Shown here: piece after piece, positions 17,427 through 26,779 of the stretch
Layout of the letters: each line of letters begins with the position of its first letter
Position numbering within the stretch: the first letter of the stretch is position 1
DNA from: an uncultured Collinsella sp.
GTDB lineage: Bacteria; Actinomycetota; Coriobacteriia; Coriobacteriales; Coriobacteriaceae
Assembly (NCBI GenBank): GCA_958439425.1
Contig: CAUBVH010000014.1
Coordinates: 1-61,286, forward strand
Reading direction: 5' to 3'
DNA: 61,286 nt
The notes under the pieces: model-generated
Told to the model about the DNA's origin: nothing
What the model saw: the letters and a program-made list of their open reading frames with translations, nothing else
The model's database searches: none
Program-made: the position numbers and the translations under genes

Positions 17427-18605
17427 TTACTTACCGTTGACGATGCGCTCGACGTCGGAGGCGATCATGAACTCCTCGTCCGTGGGGATGACGAAAATCT
17501 TGACCTTGGAATCCTTGGCAGACAGGCACCAAGCGCCGTCGCCACGCAGGGCGTTGCGGGCATGATCCATCTTGACGCCCATAAAGGCCAGGCGGTCGGC
17601 AACGCCGGCGCGGACCGCCGGAGCGTGCTCGCCGATGCCGGCAGTAAAGACCAGGGTGTCCATACCGCACATAGAAGTAGCCATCTCGGCAGCCTTGGCG
17701 GCAATCTTGTAGACGAACATATCGAAGGCGAGCTGAGCCTCGGGGTCACCGGCAGCGGCGAGCTCCTCGACGTTACGGCAGTCGTTGGTCTTGCCGCCGG
17801 TCACGGCCATGAGGCCGGACTTCTTGTTCATCATCTCGTCAACCTCGTCGAAGGTGTAGCCGCCCTCGCGCTGCAGGTAGCACACGGTAGCCGGGTCGAT
17901 GGAGCCGCAGCGGGTGCCCATCATGACACCGTCGAGCGGGGTGAGGCCCATGGTGGTGTCCATGCACTTGCCGTCCTCGATAGCGCACAAGGAAGCGCCG
18001 GAGCCGATGTGGCACACGACAACCTTGCGGGCCTCGCCGTTGGTCATCTCGGCAACCTTCTTGGAGATGTAGCGGTAGCTAGTGCCGTGGGCGCCGTACT
18101 TACGGATGTGCAGCTTGTCGCAAACGTCCTTGGGCAGGGCGTAGGTCTTGGCGACCTCGGGCATGTTGAAGTGGAAAGCGGTGTCGTAGACCGTGACGTT
18201 GGGCAGGTCGGGATACTGCTCCAGGCAGAACTCGATAACGTTAGCCTCGGGGTTGTTGTGCAGTGGGGCGAGCGGGGCGACCTCGCGGATCTTGGCAAGA
18301 ACGTCCTCGTCGACGAGGGAGGAATCGCCAAAGTACCAACCGCCCTGAACGATGCGATGGCCGATGCCCTCGATCTTGACGCCGTTGGCCTCGAGGTCCT
18401 TCAGGACGACCTCGATGGCGACCTTGTGGTCGGGGAACTCGATGTTCTCGGTCACCTTCTTGGAGCCGTTGGCAGCGTGGGTGAAGGTACCGCCGGTAAA
18501 GCAGACGCGCTCGCAGGAGCCCTTTGCGGACACCTTGTGCGACTTGGTATCGATGACCTGATACTTAAGGGTCGAAGATCCTGCGTTGACGACCAGAACG
18601 TTCAT
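17427..18605 (-). CDS. ackA: Acetate kinase, copy 2
   Basis: Also 392 aa and aligned end to end with copy 1, so a tandem paralogue. Key regions are NAGSSTLKYQV, GIGHRIVQGGWYF, TAFHFNMPE and TPLDGVMMGTRCGSIDPA. The adenosine/phosphate loop reads VCHIGSGASLCAIEDG, where most acetate kinases, including copy 1, have HLGNG; this substitution could alter kinetics (inference). GGGAG precedes the ATG. Codon use is strongly biased, as in pta, suggesting that this is the highly expressed copy. Preceded by the hairpin at 18659-18692. Confidence 0.94.
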   Translation of the reverse strand: MNVLVVNAGSSTLKYQVIDTKSHKVSAKGSCERVCFTGGTFTHAANGSKKVTENIEFPDHKVAIEVVLKDLEANGVKIEGIGHRIVQGGWYFGDSSLVDEDVLAKIREVAPLAPLHNNPEANVIEFCLEQYPDLPNVTVYDTAFHFNMPEVAKTYALPKDVCDKLHIRKYGAHGTSYRYISKKVAEMTNGEARKVVVCHIGSGASLCAIEDGKCMDTTMGLTPLDGVMMGTRCGSIDPATVCYLQREGGYTFDEVDEMMNKKSGLMAVTGGKTNDCRNVEELAAAGDPEAQLAFDMFVYKIAAKAAEMATSMCGMDTLVFTAGIGEHAPAVRAGVADRLAFMGVKMDHARNALRGDGAWCLSAKDSKVKIFVIPTDEEFMIASDVERIVNGK

Positions 18606-18658
18606 GTGTCTCCCTACTAACAGGCGGTGTGGCGCCGCCAGGTTACATACGCTTCAAT

Positions 18659-18692
18659 AATAAACCCAAACGCCCTCGAGCTCGGGTTTATT
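18659..18692 (-). terminator. Hairpin between MFS gene and acetate kinase
   Basis: Nine-bp arms AATAAACCC/GGGTTTATT, 34 bases past the MFS stop and about 54 bases before the downstream acetate kinase. It may terminate the MFS transcript or form an ackA leader structure. Confidence 0.45.
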
Positions 18693-18725
18693 GCGTTGAT
18701 ATATAAGTTATCGATGCATGCATGC

Positions 18726-19886
18726 TCATGGTCTTCGACTTGTAAGGCGAAATAGCGCGGGGACATACGCCAGAGAAGAAATCCCAAGCGCAACAAGCAG
18801 CACAACCCGAATACCCACAACGCTACTCAACACAGCATTGAGCAGATAGAAAAGAACGGCGCCCACCGCCACCATCTGGCTTTGAACCGAAATCAACGAA
18901 CAGAGCATCGATGAATCGGCAGCATTTTGAAAAACTGAGTATTTGATCGGAGCAAATAACGAGTAGGCAACCGTCTGCAGCACATAGAAAACGGGCAACA
19001 GGTCAACCGGAATAAAAGGGGTTAAAAACAAAGCAGCTAGAATGAGACGGATAATGCCGCAAATACGCGCAAAAAGCCTCTTGTCGACATGAGCAATTAC
19101 GCTGGGCACGATAAACCCTATGGAGGCGGAGACAAGGAGCTGGACCGCAATGGTCATGCCCGAAGCGACGGCTCCCATTCCACGGGCTGCGAGCAGCAGT
19201 GAGAAAAAATCTTCCAGAGCGACAAAAGCAAATGCCTGAGAACAGTCCATGACGAACGCCGAGCGAAGCGTGCCATTGCCCGCAATGGCAGTCCAAATCA
19301 TCCTCGGGCTAATTTGGCTCATAGAAGCCGCAGCGCTACCTTTCCCTTTCGTTTCGGGAATGCAGGCAACGACAAGTAACGTCAATACCATCGCAAAGAT
19401 ATCGGCCGAAAGACCGATGAAATATGCACCTTCTGACGAGATGAAGCCGCCCACACACGCGGAAAGAGCATAAGATGCGTAAAAGACGAATCGCTCAACC
19501 ACATTAAGCCTAACGAGCTGATCTTGGGAGACGGAATCGATATAGATTGCCTCAATAGAACCGCTCACGCATGCGACGGCAAAACCCTTGAGGGCAAACG
19601 CACCTATCAAAAGCAGAGGAGATCGTATGAGGAGCAGGGCAGCGTAGTATCCGAGCATTCCCGCGATACCCACCAGGCCACTTATCTTTCGCCCAAATCT
19701 ATCGGCGATATAGCCGGTAGGAATCTCGAGAGCAAATTTGCTTACCTGGTACGCAATCATCATGCCAGAAATCGCGACCATCGAGAATCCGACGAACTCA
19801 AGGTAAACCGTCAGAAAATACAAGATGGTGCTGAAGTTCGATAGGAAAACAAACGCCATATACAGCCAAACCGTACGGTTTTTCAT
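18726..19886 (-). CDS. MFS transporter
   Basis: A 386-aa major facilitator with about 12 hydrophobic segments. The loop 2-3 motif is recognisable in FALEIPTGYIADRFGRKISGL. The ATG at 19886 is preceded by GGAGGAGG at good distance; the longer open frame to 19955 is discarded. Base composition is visibly less GC-rich than in the neighbouring fermentation genes, suggesting a different origin. A LysR gene starts upstream on the same strand and may control it. The substrate is unknown. Confidence 0.8.
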   Translation of the reverse strand: MKNRTVWLYMAFVFLSNFSTILYFLTVYLEFVGFSMVAISGMMIAYQVSKFALEIPTGYIADRFGRKISGLVGIAGMLGYYAALLLIRSPLLLIGAFALKGFAVACVSGSIEAIYIDSVSQDQLVRLNVVERFVFYASYALSACVGGFISSEGAYFIGLSADIFAMVLTLLVVACIPETKGKGSAAASMSQISPRMIWTAIAGNGTLRSAFVMDCSQAFAFVALEDFFSLLLAARGMGAVASGMTIAVQLLVSASIGFIVPSVIAHVDKRLFARICGIIRLILAALFLTPFIPVDLLPVFYVLQTVAYSLFAPIKYSVFQNAADSSMLCSLISVQSQMVAVGAVLFYLLNAVLSSVVGIRVVLLVALGISSLAYVPALFRLTSRRP

Positions 19887-20003
19887 ACTCCTCCTCCAAA
19901 GGCCGATAATCCAAGCCGAGGTCTCAAAAAGCATGAAGGCAAAACCGTCAGCCATACGTTACAAATCGTCAATATTCATTTGACGGCACGAAGCCAAGCA
20001 ACC

Positions 20004-20894
20004 TCAAGAAGCGAGATGGCGCAACAGGTGAAGAAATACCGTCTGATGCCGATCCGTCCAGGCGTTTTGCCGGTAGCAAAAATAGATAGGCAAGGTTACG
20101 TCGCGCGAGCCCTCAATGGAGCATTCGCTCACGTTGGATCCATCTGATGCAAGAGAGGAGCCAGAAAAGCTCAATATCAATCCCCCGCCTTGAAGAAACT
20201 CAATCTGTCTCTCGCTTCCATATTCGACATCACGAAAGCGGAAATTAACGAGTTGGGCCTCAGGGCACTGGTTGATTGCATTGAGACAGGGCGACAAGTT
20301 GATGGGGACAGCAAGCCTACCGCTCAATAGTTCACGAATGGTTATGGTGCCCCTGACACGATGGCCAACCGGACACGAAAGAACCTTGAGCTCCTTTTCA
20401 CCCAAGCATTTCGAACAAAGGGCGCTGCCCCGTGGCTTCTCGAATGAAATAGCCGCATCCGATATCCCGAGCAAAAGAGACTCAAAACACGTAACCGTTG
20501 GCTGATGCCACACGTCGAGGTGAATCTGGGGGTGCGAACTCTCAAACGAGTCGTACCAGTTTTCGTCAAAAAGACGCCCCCGCCCATGAAGGCAGGGGGC
20601 GTAAAGACGAAAATGACCGTCGGGCGAAACACCCTGCCCCATCGACCGAGCGTAATTTTTGAGATCATCGACTTGCGCGAGGATTACGCGCGCGCGTCCC
20701 GCAAACTCTCGCCCTGCAGGAGACAAAACGGCCTCGCCCGTCGACCGGTCGAGCAAAACGACCTGATACTCAGATTCCAGCTTCTTGATCGCCGACGAAA
20801 CAGCCTGCGGACTCACATGAACGGCGCGAGCCGCCTTGCGCACGCCGCCATAATTCGCTACCGCTTGAAGATATTCGAGTTGAGACAACTGCAC
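20004..20894 (-). CDS. LysR-type transcriptional regulator
   Basis: A 296-aa protein with an N-terminal winged helix (residues about 1-60): QLSQLEYLQAVANYGGVRKA, ARAVHVSPQAVSSAIKKLE, then the linker helix. A periplasmic-binding-like effector domain follows. The GTG at 20894 is chosen because GGAG lies six bases upstream; a TTG at 20912 is possible. LTTRs usually activate a nearby gene in response to a small molecule; the adjacent MFS gene 117 bases downstream is the obvious candidate, though it is in the same orientation and not divergent. Confidence 0.83.
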   Translation of the reverse strand: MQLSQLEYLQAVANYGGVRKAARAVHVSPQAVSSAIKKLESEYQVVLLDRSTGEAVLSPAGREFAGRARVILAQVDDLKNYARSMGQGVSPDGHFRLYAPCLHGRGRLFDENWYDSFESSHPQIHLDVWHQPTVTCFESLLLGISDAAISFEKPRGSALCSKCLGEKELKVLSCPVGHRVRGTITIRELLSGRLAVPINLSPCLNAINQCPEAQLVNFRFRDVEYGSERQIEFLQGGGLILSFSGSSLASDGSNVSECSIEGSRDVTLPIYFCYRQNAWTDRHQTVFLHLLRHLAS

Positions 20895-20935
20895 AGGTTT
20901 CTCCAAAGGCAATCAAGACGATGGGCCATACGATC

Positions 20936-21271
20936 TCAGATAAGGTTCTCGCCCAAGTTCTTGCCGCCGAGGACGTGCATGTGGAAGTGCATGACGGTCT
21001 GGCCGGCGTTAACGCCCTTGTTGGAGATGACGCGGAAACCGTCCTCCAGGCCCTTGGCCTTAGCAACCTCCTGGATGGCATGGGCCATGGCGCCCATAGT
21101 CTCGGCAGGCACGTTATCAGCGATGTCGCTGTAGTGCTTCTTGGGGATCACGAGCGTATGAACCGGTGCCTGGGGATTGAGGTCATCGAACGCGATGACC
21201 TGGTCGTCCTCGTAGACAACAGTCGAGGGGATCTCGTGGTTGGCGATTTTACAGAAGATGCAATCACACAT
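20936..21271 (-). CDS. HIT family hydrolase (HinT-like)
   Basis: A 111-aa histidine-triad protein, a nucleotide phosphoramidase/hydrolase acting on purine phosphoramidates such as AMP-lysine. It has the N-terminal metal-type cysteines CDCIFCKIA and the triad HFHMHVLGG near the C-terminus. Length matches HinT. GAAAGGAAC precedes the ATG. It lies 41 bases upstream of the LysR gene, likely a housekeeping gene next to accessory ones. Confidence 0.92.
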   Translation of the reverse strand: MCDCIFCKIANHEIPSTVVYEDDQVIAFDDLNPQAPVHTLVIPKKHYSDIADNVPAETMGAMAHAIQEVAKAKGLEDGFRVISNKGVNAGQTVMHFHMHVLGGKNLGENLI

Positions 21272-21425
21272 GGCTGGTTCCTTTCTAACGACAACGCAAC
21301 AGAAGGTGGCGTTGTTCAGTGAAACACCAAGACAGTTTAGCCCACTTCAAAGATCCGAATTGAGCGAAATCCATTCCTCGGCAATCGCAATGGCCAGAGG
21401 GCTTTATCCATCCATATGCTCGCGC

Positions 21426-22646
21426 CTATTTAAAGTGTTTGACCTCGGGAACGATCAACACCGGAAGGACGGATAGACCGTAAAGCAGAGTAATAAGCAT
21501 CATTTGTTTGTCGTAATCTGAACCGGAAATAGCCGCAATCCCAATAGGAAGCATATAAGAGCCCAAAAGGCTAACTTCGGCCATAATGCCGCCAGCGCTG
21601 CCAGCATAACGAGTGCCGATTTCAACAAATGAAACTGGCAGAGCTTGAACAACTGGACCCATCATGCTCGTAACGATGCCGCACACTGCAAGCAATACCC
21701 CCATGGACTTCAAGCCCGAGGCAAACCACGCAACTGCAATTGAAATAGAGCCAAGAAGCCCGACAATCACAAGATACGGTCGCGCAAGGCGGCATTTACC
21801 GTAAAGCATCGGAGCAATCAAGCAGCCGATAATCCCAGCAGCGGTTGTCAGCGCCGCCATTTCGCCGGCCGTCGAAGCATCGGTGCCTCGCACAAGCTCA
21901 AGAGCCTGAGGTAGCACACCGGAAAAGGCGGTCGTGGCGGCAAGTGAGAAAGCGGCGCAAATCGCGCAAAGCCAAACGTTACGCGAACGAAAAGCAGTCA
22001 GAAGGGCTTGGTCGTGCTCAACGCCATCAGGAATAAGTGAGTCATGCTGTACGTTCTTACCAAATAAACCCCAGAAGATAGTCAGAACGACCAACAACGC
22101 TTCTGCAACTGTATAGCCCATTAGCACGGAAGACATAAACGCCGATGACGCTTGCGCCGCCGCAATGCCAAAGCAAGTCGCCGCATAGTAAATGCCCATC
22201 GCAACATCCGTCTTATCTGCAAACCAAAGTCCAAGCGTCTTTGCATTATTGGCAGTCAATGCCGCCATCCCCACGCCGATGCAAAACATCGAGACAAGTT
22301 GAGCAGGATAGTTCGATAGGGTGAAAATTCTGATAGCGCCGCCGACTAAAGAAACACAGAACCCGCCAAGTATCACTACTTTGGGCCCAAGCCTATCTCC
22401 AAGTGATCCGAACGGGAGACTAAAGAAAACCGCCGCAAGCATTGGCGCCAGAAAGAGAGATGAGAATCCGACAGGGTCGATATTCATCAGAGGCATGATG
22501 ACCGTAGCATAGGCAGCGACCTGATACTGCATGAAGTTGCCCAAAAAACAGAGACCACACGTCAACAGCAATATTAACCAGCGGTAACCACTCGAAGCCC
22601 GCTTTTGCTCAACTTTGTGCGCAACTTCGCACGCTTCACCATCCAT
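21426..22646 (-). CDS. MFS transporter, paralogue A
   Basis: A 406-aa major facilitator with 12 hydrophobic segments. It shares with the gene just upstream the unusual first segment (GYRWLILLLTCGLCFLGNFM here) and QYQVAAY, plus the loop motif PFGSLGDRLGPKVV and the second-half ALPVSFVEIGTRYAGSAGGI. The two are tandem paralogues. Both follow the carboxylesterase in the same direction, so they probably transport the ester, its acid or its alcohol (inference). GAGGTTGG precedes the ATG. Confidence 0.82.
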   Translation of the reverse strand: MDGEACEVAHKVEQKRASSGYRWLILLLTCGLCFLGNFMQYQVAAYATVIMPLMNIDPVGFSSLFLAPMLAAVFFSLPFGSLGDRLGPKVVILGGFCVSLVGGAIRIFTLSNYPAQLVSMFCIGVGMAALTANNAKTLGLWFADKTDVAMGIYYAATCFGIAAAQASSAFMSSVLMGYTVAEALLVVLTIFWGLFGKNVQHDSLIPDGVEHDQALLTAFRSRNVWLCAICAAFSLAATTAFSGVLPQALELVRGTDASTAGEMAALTTAAGIIGCLIAPMLYGKCRLARPYLVIVGLLGSISIAVAWFASGLKSMGVLLAVCGIVTSMMGPVVQALPVSFVEIGTRYAGSAGGIMAEVSLLGSYMLPIGIAAISGSDYDKQMMLITLLYGLSVLPVLIVPEVKHFK

Positions 22647-22722
22647 TGCACCAACCTCACATTAAAAATGGTCGCGACCCCCATATCAACTGGAGGTCGC
22701 GACCAGGCAAAACACCGATTAA

Positions 22723-23940
22723 TTATAATTCAGAAGTCTCAGGCATCTCGGCTTTTGCCGCCGCACCAGTCTCGGGCAACATCGCAATAGGCAAAACGCT
22801 CGCAAGGAAAAGAATCGATTCGATCGTAAAGTTCAACGTCCAATTGTCACCAGAAATAGACGAAACAATAACGGGAACAAAATAGGAGCAGAGAAGGCCG
22901 ACAGTACCGATTATTCCACCAGCGCTACCGGCATATTTCGCGCCAATCTCAGGAAGATCAGGAGTCATTGCCTGAATAATGGGGCCAGAAAGAGCGGTCA
23001 TAAAACCATTGAGGACGAGAGCAACCCACATGACAGTGCCAAGCGGCAAAAACCAGTTTGCAACCATTACAACGGCGGCAATCACCGTAGTTACAATGAG
23101 AAACGGTTTATTCTTACCGAGCTTGAGGACGGCAGCCGGTCCCGCAAAACAAGCAAAGAAGCTACCAACTGTAATAATTGCTGCCATAGATCCAGCGGTG
23201 GCAGTATCAACGCCGCGAACGAGCTCAAGCGCAGACGGCAGAATTGCGCAATATGCCGTGGTTGAAGCGAGGGTAAGACCATAAGCCAAGGCAATGCACC
23301 AAACGCCGCGCGACTTAGCGGCAATCTTAATGTACTTCATAACCGGCTCGGGCTCGGGCATGGGCTCGCCCTCCGGGACGTTCCCCATAAAGAAGATCCA
23401 CAGCGCAGCAGTTACAGCTTCGGCAATAGCAGCGACCAGATAAGACACGTCAAGCGTAGGAAAATAAGTGCTGAATGCCTGGGCTATCACGATGGACACA
23501 CATGAAGCAGCATAGAAAACTCCCACGGCAAGGGAGGTCTGCTGTTTAAACCAGGAACCCAGCACCTTTGCCAGATTGGCATTGAGCGCCGCAATGCCAA
23601 AGCCGATCATAAACATCGAAACGATCTGCACGGTAAAGTCATTAATCATGAAATAACGCAGAAAGCCGCCTACAGCAGAAAGCACCATGCCAATTGACAC
23701 GACAAGCTTAACGCCGTAGCGATCAGCAAGAGATCCTGCAGGAATCGACAAAAACACAGCGGTGAGCATCGGCATCAACATGAGATTGGTAAGCCCACCG
23801 GCATCGATGCCGAGAGTCGTCATCACGACGACACCCCATGCTGAAACCTGATATTGCATGAAGTTTGCCATGAAGCAAATGAGGCAAACTACGAATAAGA
23901 TCATCCACCGATAACCCGATAGCTTTTCTTCTTGAGCCAT
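22723..23940 (-). CDS. MFS transporter, paralogue B
   Basis: A 405-aa major facilitator closely related to the neighbouring 406-aa protein: GYRWMILFVVCLICFMANFM, QYQVSAWG, PAGSLADRYGVKLVV, and PEIGAKYAGSAGGIIGTVG. Twelve hydrophobic segments. AAGGAG precedes the ATG at 23940. It lies 77 bases after the esterase stop and 76 bases before paralogue A, so the three form a likely operon. Confidence 0.82.
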   Translation of the reverse strand: MAQEEKLSGYRWMILFVVCLICFMANFMQYQVSAWGVVVMTTLGIDAGGLTNLMLMPMLTAVFLSIPAGSLADRYGVKLVVSIGMVLSAVGGFLRYFMINDFTVQIVSMFMIGFGIAALNANLAKVLGSWFKQQTSLAVGVFYAASCVSIVIAQAFSTYFPTLDVSYLVAAIAEAVTAALWIFFMGNVPEGEPMPEPEPVMKYIKIAAKSRGVWCIALAYGLTLASTTAYCAILPSALELVRGVDTATAGSMAAIITVGSFFACFAGPAAVLKLGKNKPFLIVTTVIAAVVMVANWFLPLGTVMWVALVLNGFMTALSGPIIQAMTPDLPEIGAKYAGSAGGIIGTVGLLCSYFVPVIVSSISGDNWTLNFTIESILFLASVLPIAMLPETGAAAKAEMPETSEL

Positions 23941-24017
23941 TTCTTTCTCCTTACGCAGGGATAGTTCAAGCTGAATTCAATGGGGCTAATTAGCCCACTC
24001 CATTGCGGCTTCTTTCA

Positions 24018-25508
24018 CTAATCGTTGAGTAGTACCTCGTACATAGGACGGAACACCGAATCTTCTTTGGCATGCAGCGAATGCACCGGCTTCCACTCGT
24101 TTTCGTCAATTACCATATGAATGTGGTTCTCAGCGGTATAGGGGTCCCATGGTGCCTTGCCCTCAACAAACGGTTTGCCCGTCTTCGCAAAGCTGAACCA
24201 CGCATCGTTCATTTCATCCGCGAGATGCGCTGGAGGATTGTCACCCGTAAACATCAGACCACTCGCGGTATCAAGATTCTTGAAAACGAACGGCACCTCG
24301 ATTGCGTGGCAAGAACCCATTCCCTCGACACGAGATTTATAACGGAACAAATAGTTGTACACGGGCTTAAACGCCGACTGCTCTTCAGCCATAAGGTCGG
24401 TGCCGACAAAGAAACCGGTTGAGTTCATAAAATTGGTGTAATTCTCGGCAAAATCGCGCTCAGGCCATGCCTTTCGATATGCTTGCTCCCAGTAATCGAT
24501 ATCAATCTGATCATCAAAATGAATCGGGAATTGGCCGTGCCAGAATCCGGGAAGGTCATCGAAATAGAAATGGAAATAAGTAAACTCGTCCTCGGTACAT
24601 CCAATCATGATATCGATATCCTTGGCTGCGCCCTCCGCCCAGGCCTTCATCGGCTTCTTGGGAAGAAAAGACCCGTCGCAAACCGGCGAGAAAATTAGCG
24701 ACACTTCGTAGGTATGACGATCGCACCACACCTGCATGCCCTCAATGAGCTCGTCTGCCGACTTCGCTAAGAGCTCTTGGGCGGTTTTGCATCCCATGAT
24801 TTCGGCGAACTCCCGAGCAAAGTACTCGCCGCGCTCGCGGGTCTTATAAAGCTGGATAGGGCCGGACTCCAAAATCGCACGTTGGAAATACTTATTTGCC
24901 TCTAGCAATATAGAAAGAAGAGCCTGGCTGGAAGAGCCTGCCGACTCACCGAAAAGCGTGACACAATTGGGGTCACCGCCGAAGGCCGAAATATTCTCAT
25001 GCACCCACTCGAGCGCACGGATTTGATCAAGAATGGCAAGATAGCCGGCGTCTTTGTAGTCCTCTCCGCCCGGCAGGCAATCGAGCAGCAGCGACCCAAA
25101 CAAGTTCAGACGGTAGTTAATCGAAACAATAACGACATCCTTCGCTGCCGCAAAATTGGAGCCGTTATATAGCGGGTCGGCAGATCCACCTGAGAAGTAG
25201 GCACCACCATGGATATATACCATGACAGGAAGGTTCTTGCGTGCGTGTCCCCTGACCCACACGTTAAGGCTCAGGCAATCCTCCCCTTGCTCATGAAGCG
25301 AAGCGAGTTCAACTTCATCGATAAATTGCCTGGCAGAATGCCCGAATTCCACGCATTCAATTTCCTCATCGGAATCATCAAGGCGCTCAGGGGCACGCCA
25401 ACGAAGATCACCTACCGGCTGCTTTGCATAGGGAATGCCCAAAAAAGCTTCAACCCCGTTTTCGAGCGTCTTGCCCGAAACTATACCCGTCCTAGTCTTG
25501 ACCTTCAT
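24018..25508 (-). CDS. Type-B carboxylesterase
   Basis: A 496-aa alpha/beta-hydrolase of the para-nitrobenzyl-esterase/cholinesterase family. It has the oxyanion motif YIHGGAYFSGGS, the nucleophile serine in TLFGESAGSSS, the acid Glu in CTEDEFTYFHF and the catalytic His in GSCHAIEVPFVF. EDCLSLNVWV is another family signature. No signal peptide, so intracellular hydrolysis of an imported ester is likely. GAGGAAGGA precedes the ATG. It heads a leftward operon with two MFS genes and is divergent from a MerR regulator across a 245-bp gap with a MerR-type promoter. Confidence 0.9.
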   Translation of the reverse strand: MKVKTRTGIVSGKTLENGVEAFLGIPYAKQPVGDLRWRAPERLDDSDEEIECVEFGHSARQFIDEVELASLHEQGEDCLSLNVWVRGHARKNLPVMVYIHGGAYFSGGSADPLYNGSNFAAAKDVVIVSINYRLNLFGSLLLDCLPGGEDYKDAGYLAILDQIRALEWVHENISAFGGDPNCVTLFGESAGSSSQALLSILLEANKYFQRAILESGPIQLYKTRERGEYFAREFAEIMGCKTAQELLAKSADELIEGMQVWCDRHTYEVSLIFSPVCDGSFLPKKPMKAWAEGAAKDIDIMIGCTEDEFTYFHFYFDDLPGFWHGQFPIHFDDQIDIDYWEQAYRKAWPERDFAENYTNFMNSTGFFVGTDLMAEEQSAFKPVYNYLFRYKSRVEGMGSCHAIEVPFVFKNLDTASGLMFTGDNPPAHLADEMNDAWFSFAKTGKPFVEGKAPWDPYTAENHIHMVIDENEWKPVHSLHAKEDSVFRPMYEVLLND

Positions 25509-25572
25509 TGCTTGTCCTTCCTCACAATTAAGATGCTAGATCGATATGATTTAAGCTAGCTGGCTTGAAACC

Positions 25573-25603
25573 ATCTTAGAATATGGAGAAAGTCAAAGGT
25601 CAA
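25573..25603 (-). promoter_or_regulatory. Candidate MerR-type promoter of the esterase operon
   Basis: On the minus strand TTGACC (25603-25598) and TAAGAT (25578-25573) are separated by exactly 19 bp. This long spacer is the hallmark of MerR-activated promoters. It points toward the esterase, 65 bases before its start, and the divergent gene encodes a MerR regulator. Confidence 0.5.
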
Positions 25604-25753
25604 CGACGTGTTTCGATGGAATATCAGCTGGATACCAAGCGCTTAAGACCGTTCACCTCGTCAAAACGACCGCTTGCCCGACAATGACGGAGTAACAAAC
25701 ATTAGAATAGCTCCAAGGTTTTGAGTGGCCCTAGGGCAGTCGGAAGGTGTGAC

Positions 25754-26584
25754 ATGGAACGCGAGTTTTCCCTTAATATCAAGCAGACGGCCGGCCTCTA
25801 CGGCGTAAGCGCAGACACTCTTCGCTATTACGAGGCAATTGGTTTAGTTGCCCCAAAGCGCGGGGCGAATGCCTACCGTGAATACAGGAAGGACGATTTC
25901 GGCAGACTCAACATCATCATGTCAATGCTCAATATGAACTACACGCTTAGCGAAATCAGATCTTTCCTAGATAACCATTCACTCGAAACGAGCTTTGAAC
26001 TGTTCAGCAACGAACTTGATAGCATCGACGCAGCCATAGCAAAACTATCGCAACGGCGCCGAAAGATCGAGCATTGCATGCAGAACATATCCATGTCGTT
26101 AAGAGCACGCGAGGAAAAACAGTCGAGGGTGGTTCATAAGGGACCCCGAGGATATGTCATCGTAAGCGAGGATGAGCTAAGCGGCGACATAATTCCCTAC
26201 GCCACCATTAAGCGCATGAAAGAACTCGGGATGGAAATCGATTCGATACACACGGTTCCATGCTTCATCCTTGACCCATCGCGCAGAAGCGCCGACGGTT
26301 GCCTGGTAGCAGAGAAGACGCTGCTTTCACTCGGATCAATCGACGATAAAGGGTGCGAGATTTTCCCAGAAGGCGACTATCTTTGCAGGACAACCACCGG
26401 ACCTGCAGAAATAACGCCGACAATATGGAAGGAAATGAATGAATTCATGGACCAGAATCATCTCATTGCCGCAGGGCCTCTTCTAGAATTCTGGTATGTA
26501 AGCGAATACATATCTGACAATCAAGATGAATATTTACACACGCTAGAAATAATGGTTGAACCCGGTGAAATCGACCAGCGATAG
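25754..26584 (+). CDS. MerR-family transcriptional regulator
   Basis: A 276-aa protein with a MerR winged helix (residues about 5-75: SLNIKQTAGLYGVSADTLRY, YEAIGLVAPKRG, then AYREYRKDDFGRLNII). A dimerisation coiled coil follows (about 85-125), then a C-terminal effector domain resembling GyrI-like modules. There is no cysteine metal motif, so an organic ligand is likely, as in BmrR/TipA types. The ATG at 25754 has GGAAGG upstream; a TTG at 25721 is less likely. Divergent from the esterase/MFS operon, which it presumably activates in response to its substrate. Confidence 0.85.
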   Translation: MEREFSLNIKQTAGLYGVSADTLRYYEAIGLVAPKRGANAYREYRKDDFGRLNIIMSMLNMNYTLSEIRSFLDNHSLETSFELFSNELDSIDAAIAKLSQRRRKIEHCMQNISMSLRAREEKQSRVVHKGPRGYVIVSEDELSGDIIPYATIKRMKELGMEIDSIHTVPCFILDPSRRSADGCLVAEKTLLSLGSIDDKGCEIFPEGDYLCRTTTGPAEITPTIWKEMNEFMDQNHLIAAGPLLEFWYVSEYISDNQDEYLHTLEIMVEPGEIDQR

Positions 26585-26647
26585 CGCCTCAACTCACCTA
26601 ACACGCCAAAAGGCAAGCAACATTCACCTCCAATGGCCAAGCCACCA

Positions 26648-26759
26648 GGGTAGTCTTTTTGCGACGGGGCTTTTTTGACTACTTTTTCGCAAACGCAAGT
26701 GCTCGGCGAGGCAGCCGACAAGAGGTAGTCAAAAAAGCCCCGTCCCAAAAAGACTACCC
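26648..26759. repeat. Long hairpin with 35-bp arms between merR and xseB
   Basis: Arms at 26648-26682 and 26725-26759 differ at one position and contain GACGGGGCTTTTTTGACTAC. The 42-base middle holds a small CGGC/GCCG stem. It separates two convergent genes and stops 20 bases short of the xseB stop. The arm resembles that of the hairpin at 9559-9612. Confidence 0.75.
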
Positions 26760-26779
26760 CAAAGTGGACTGCGAGATGG

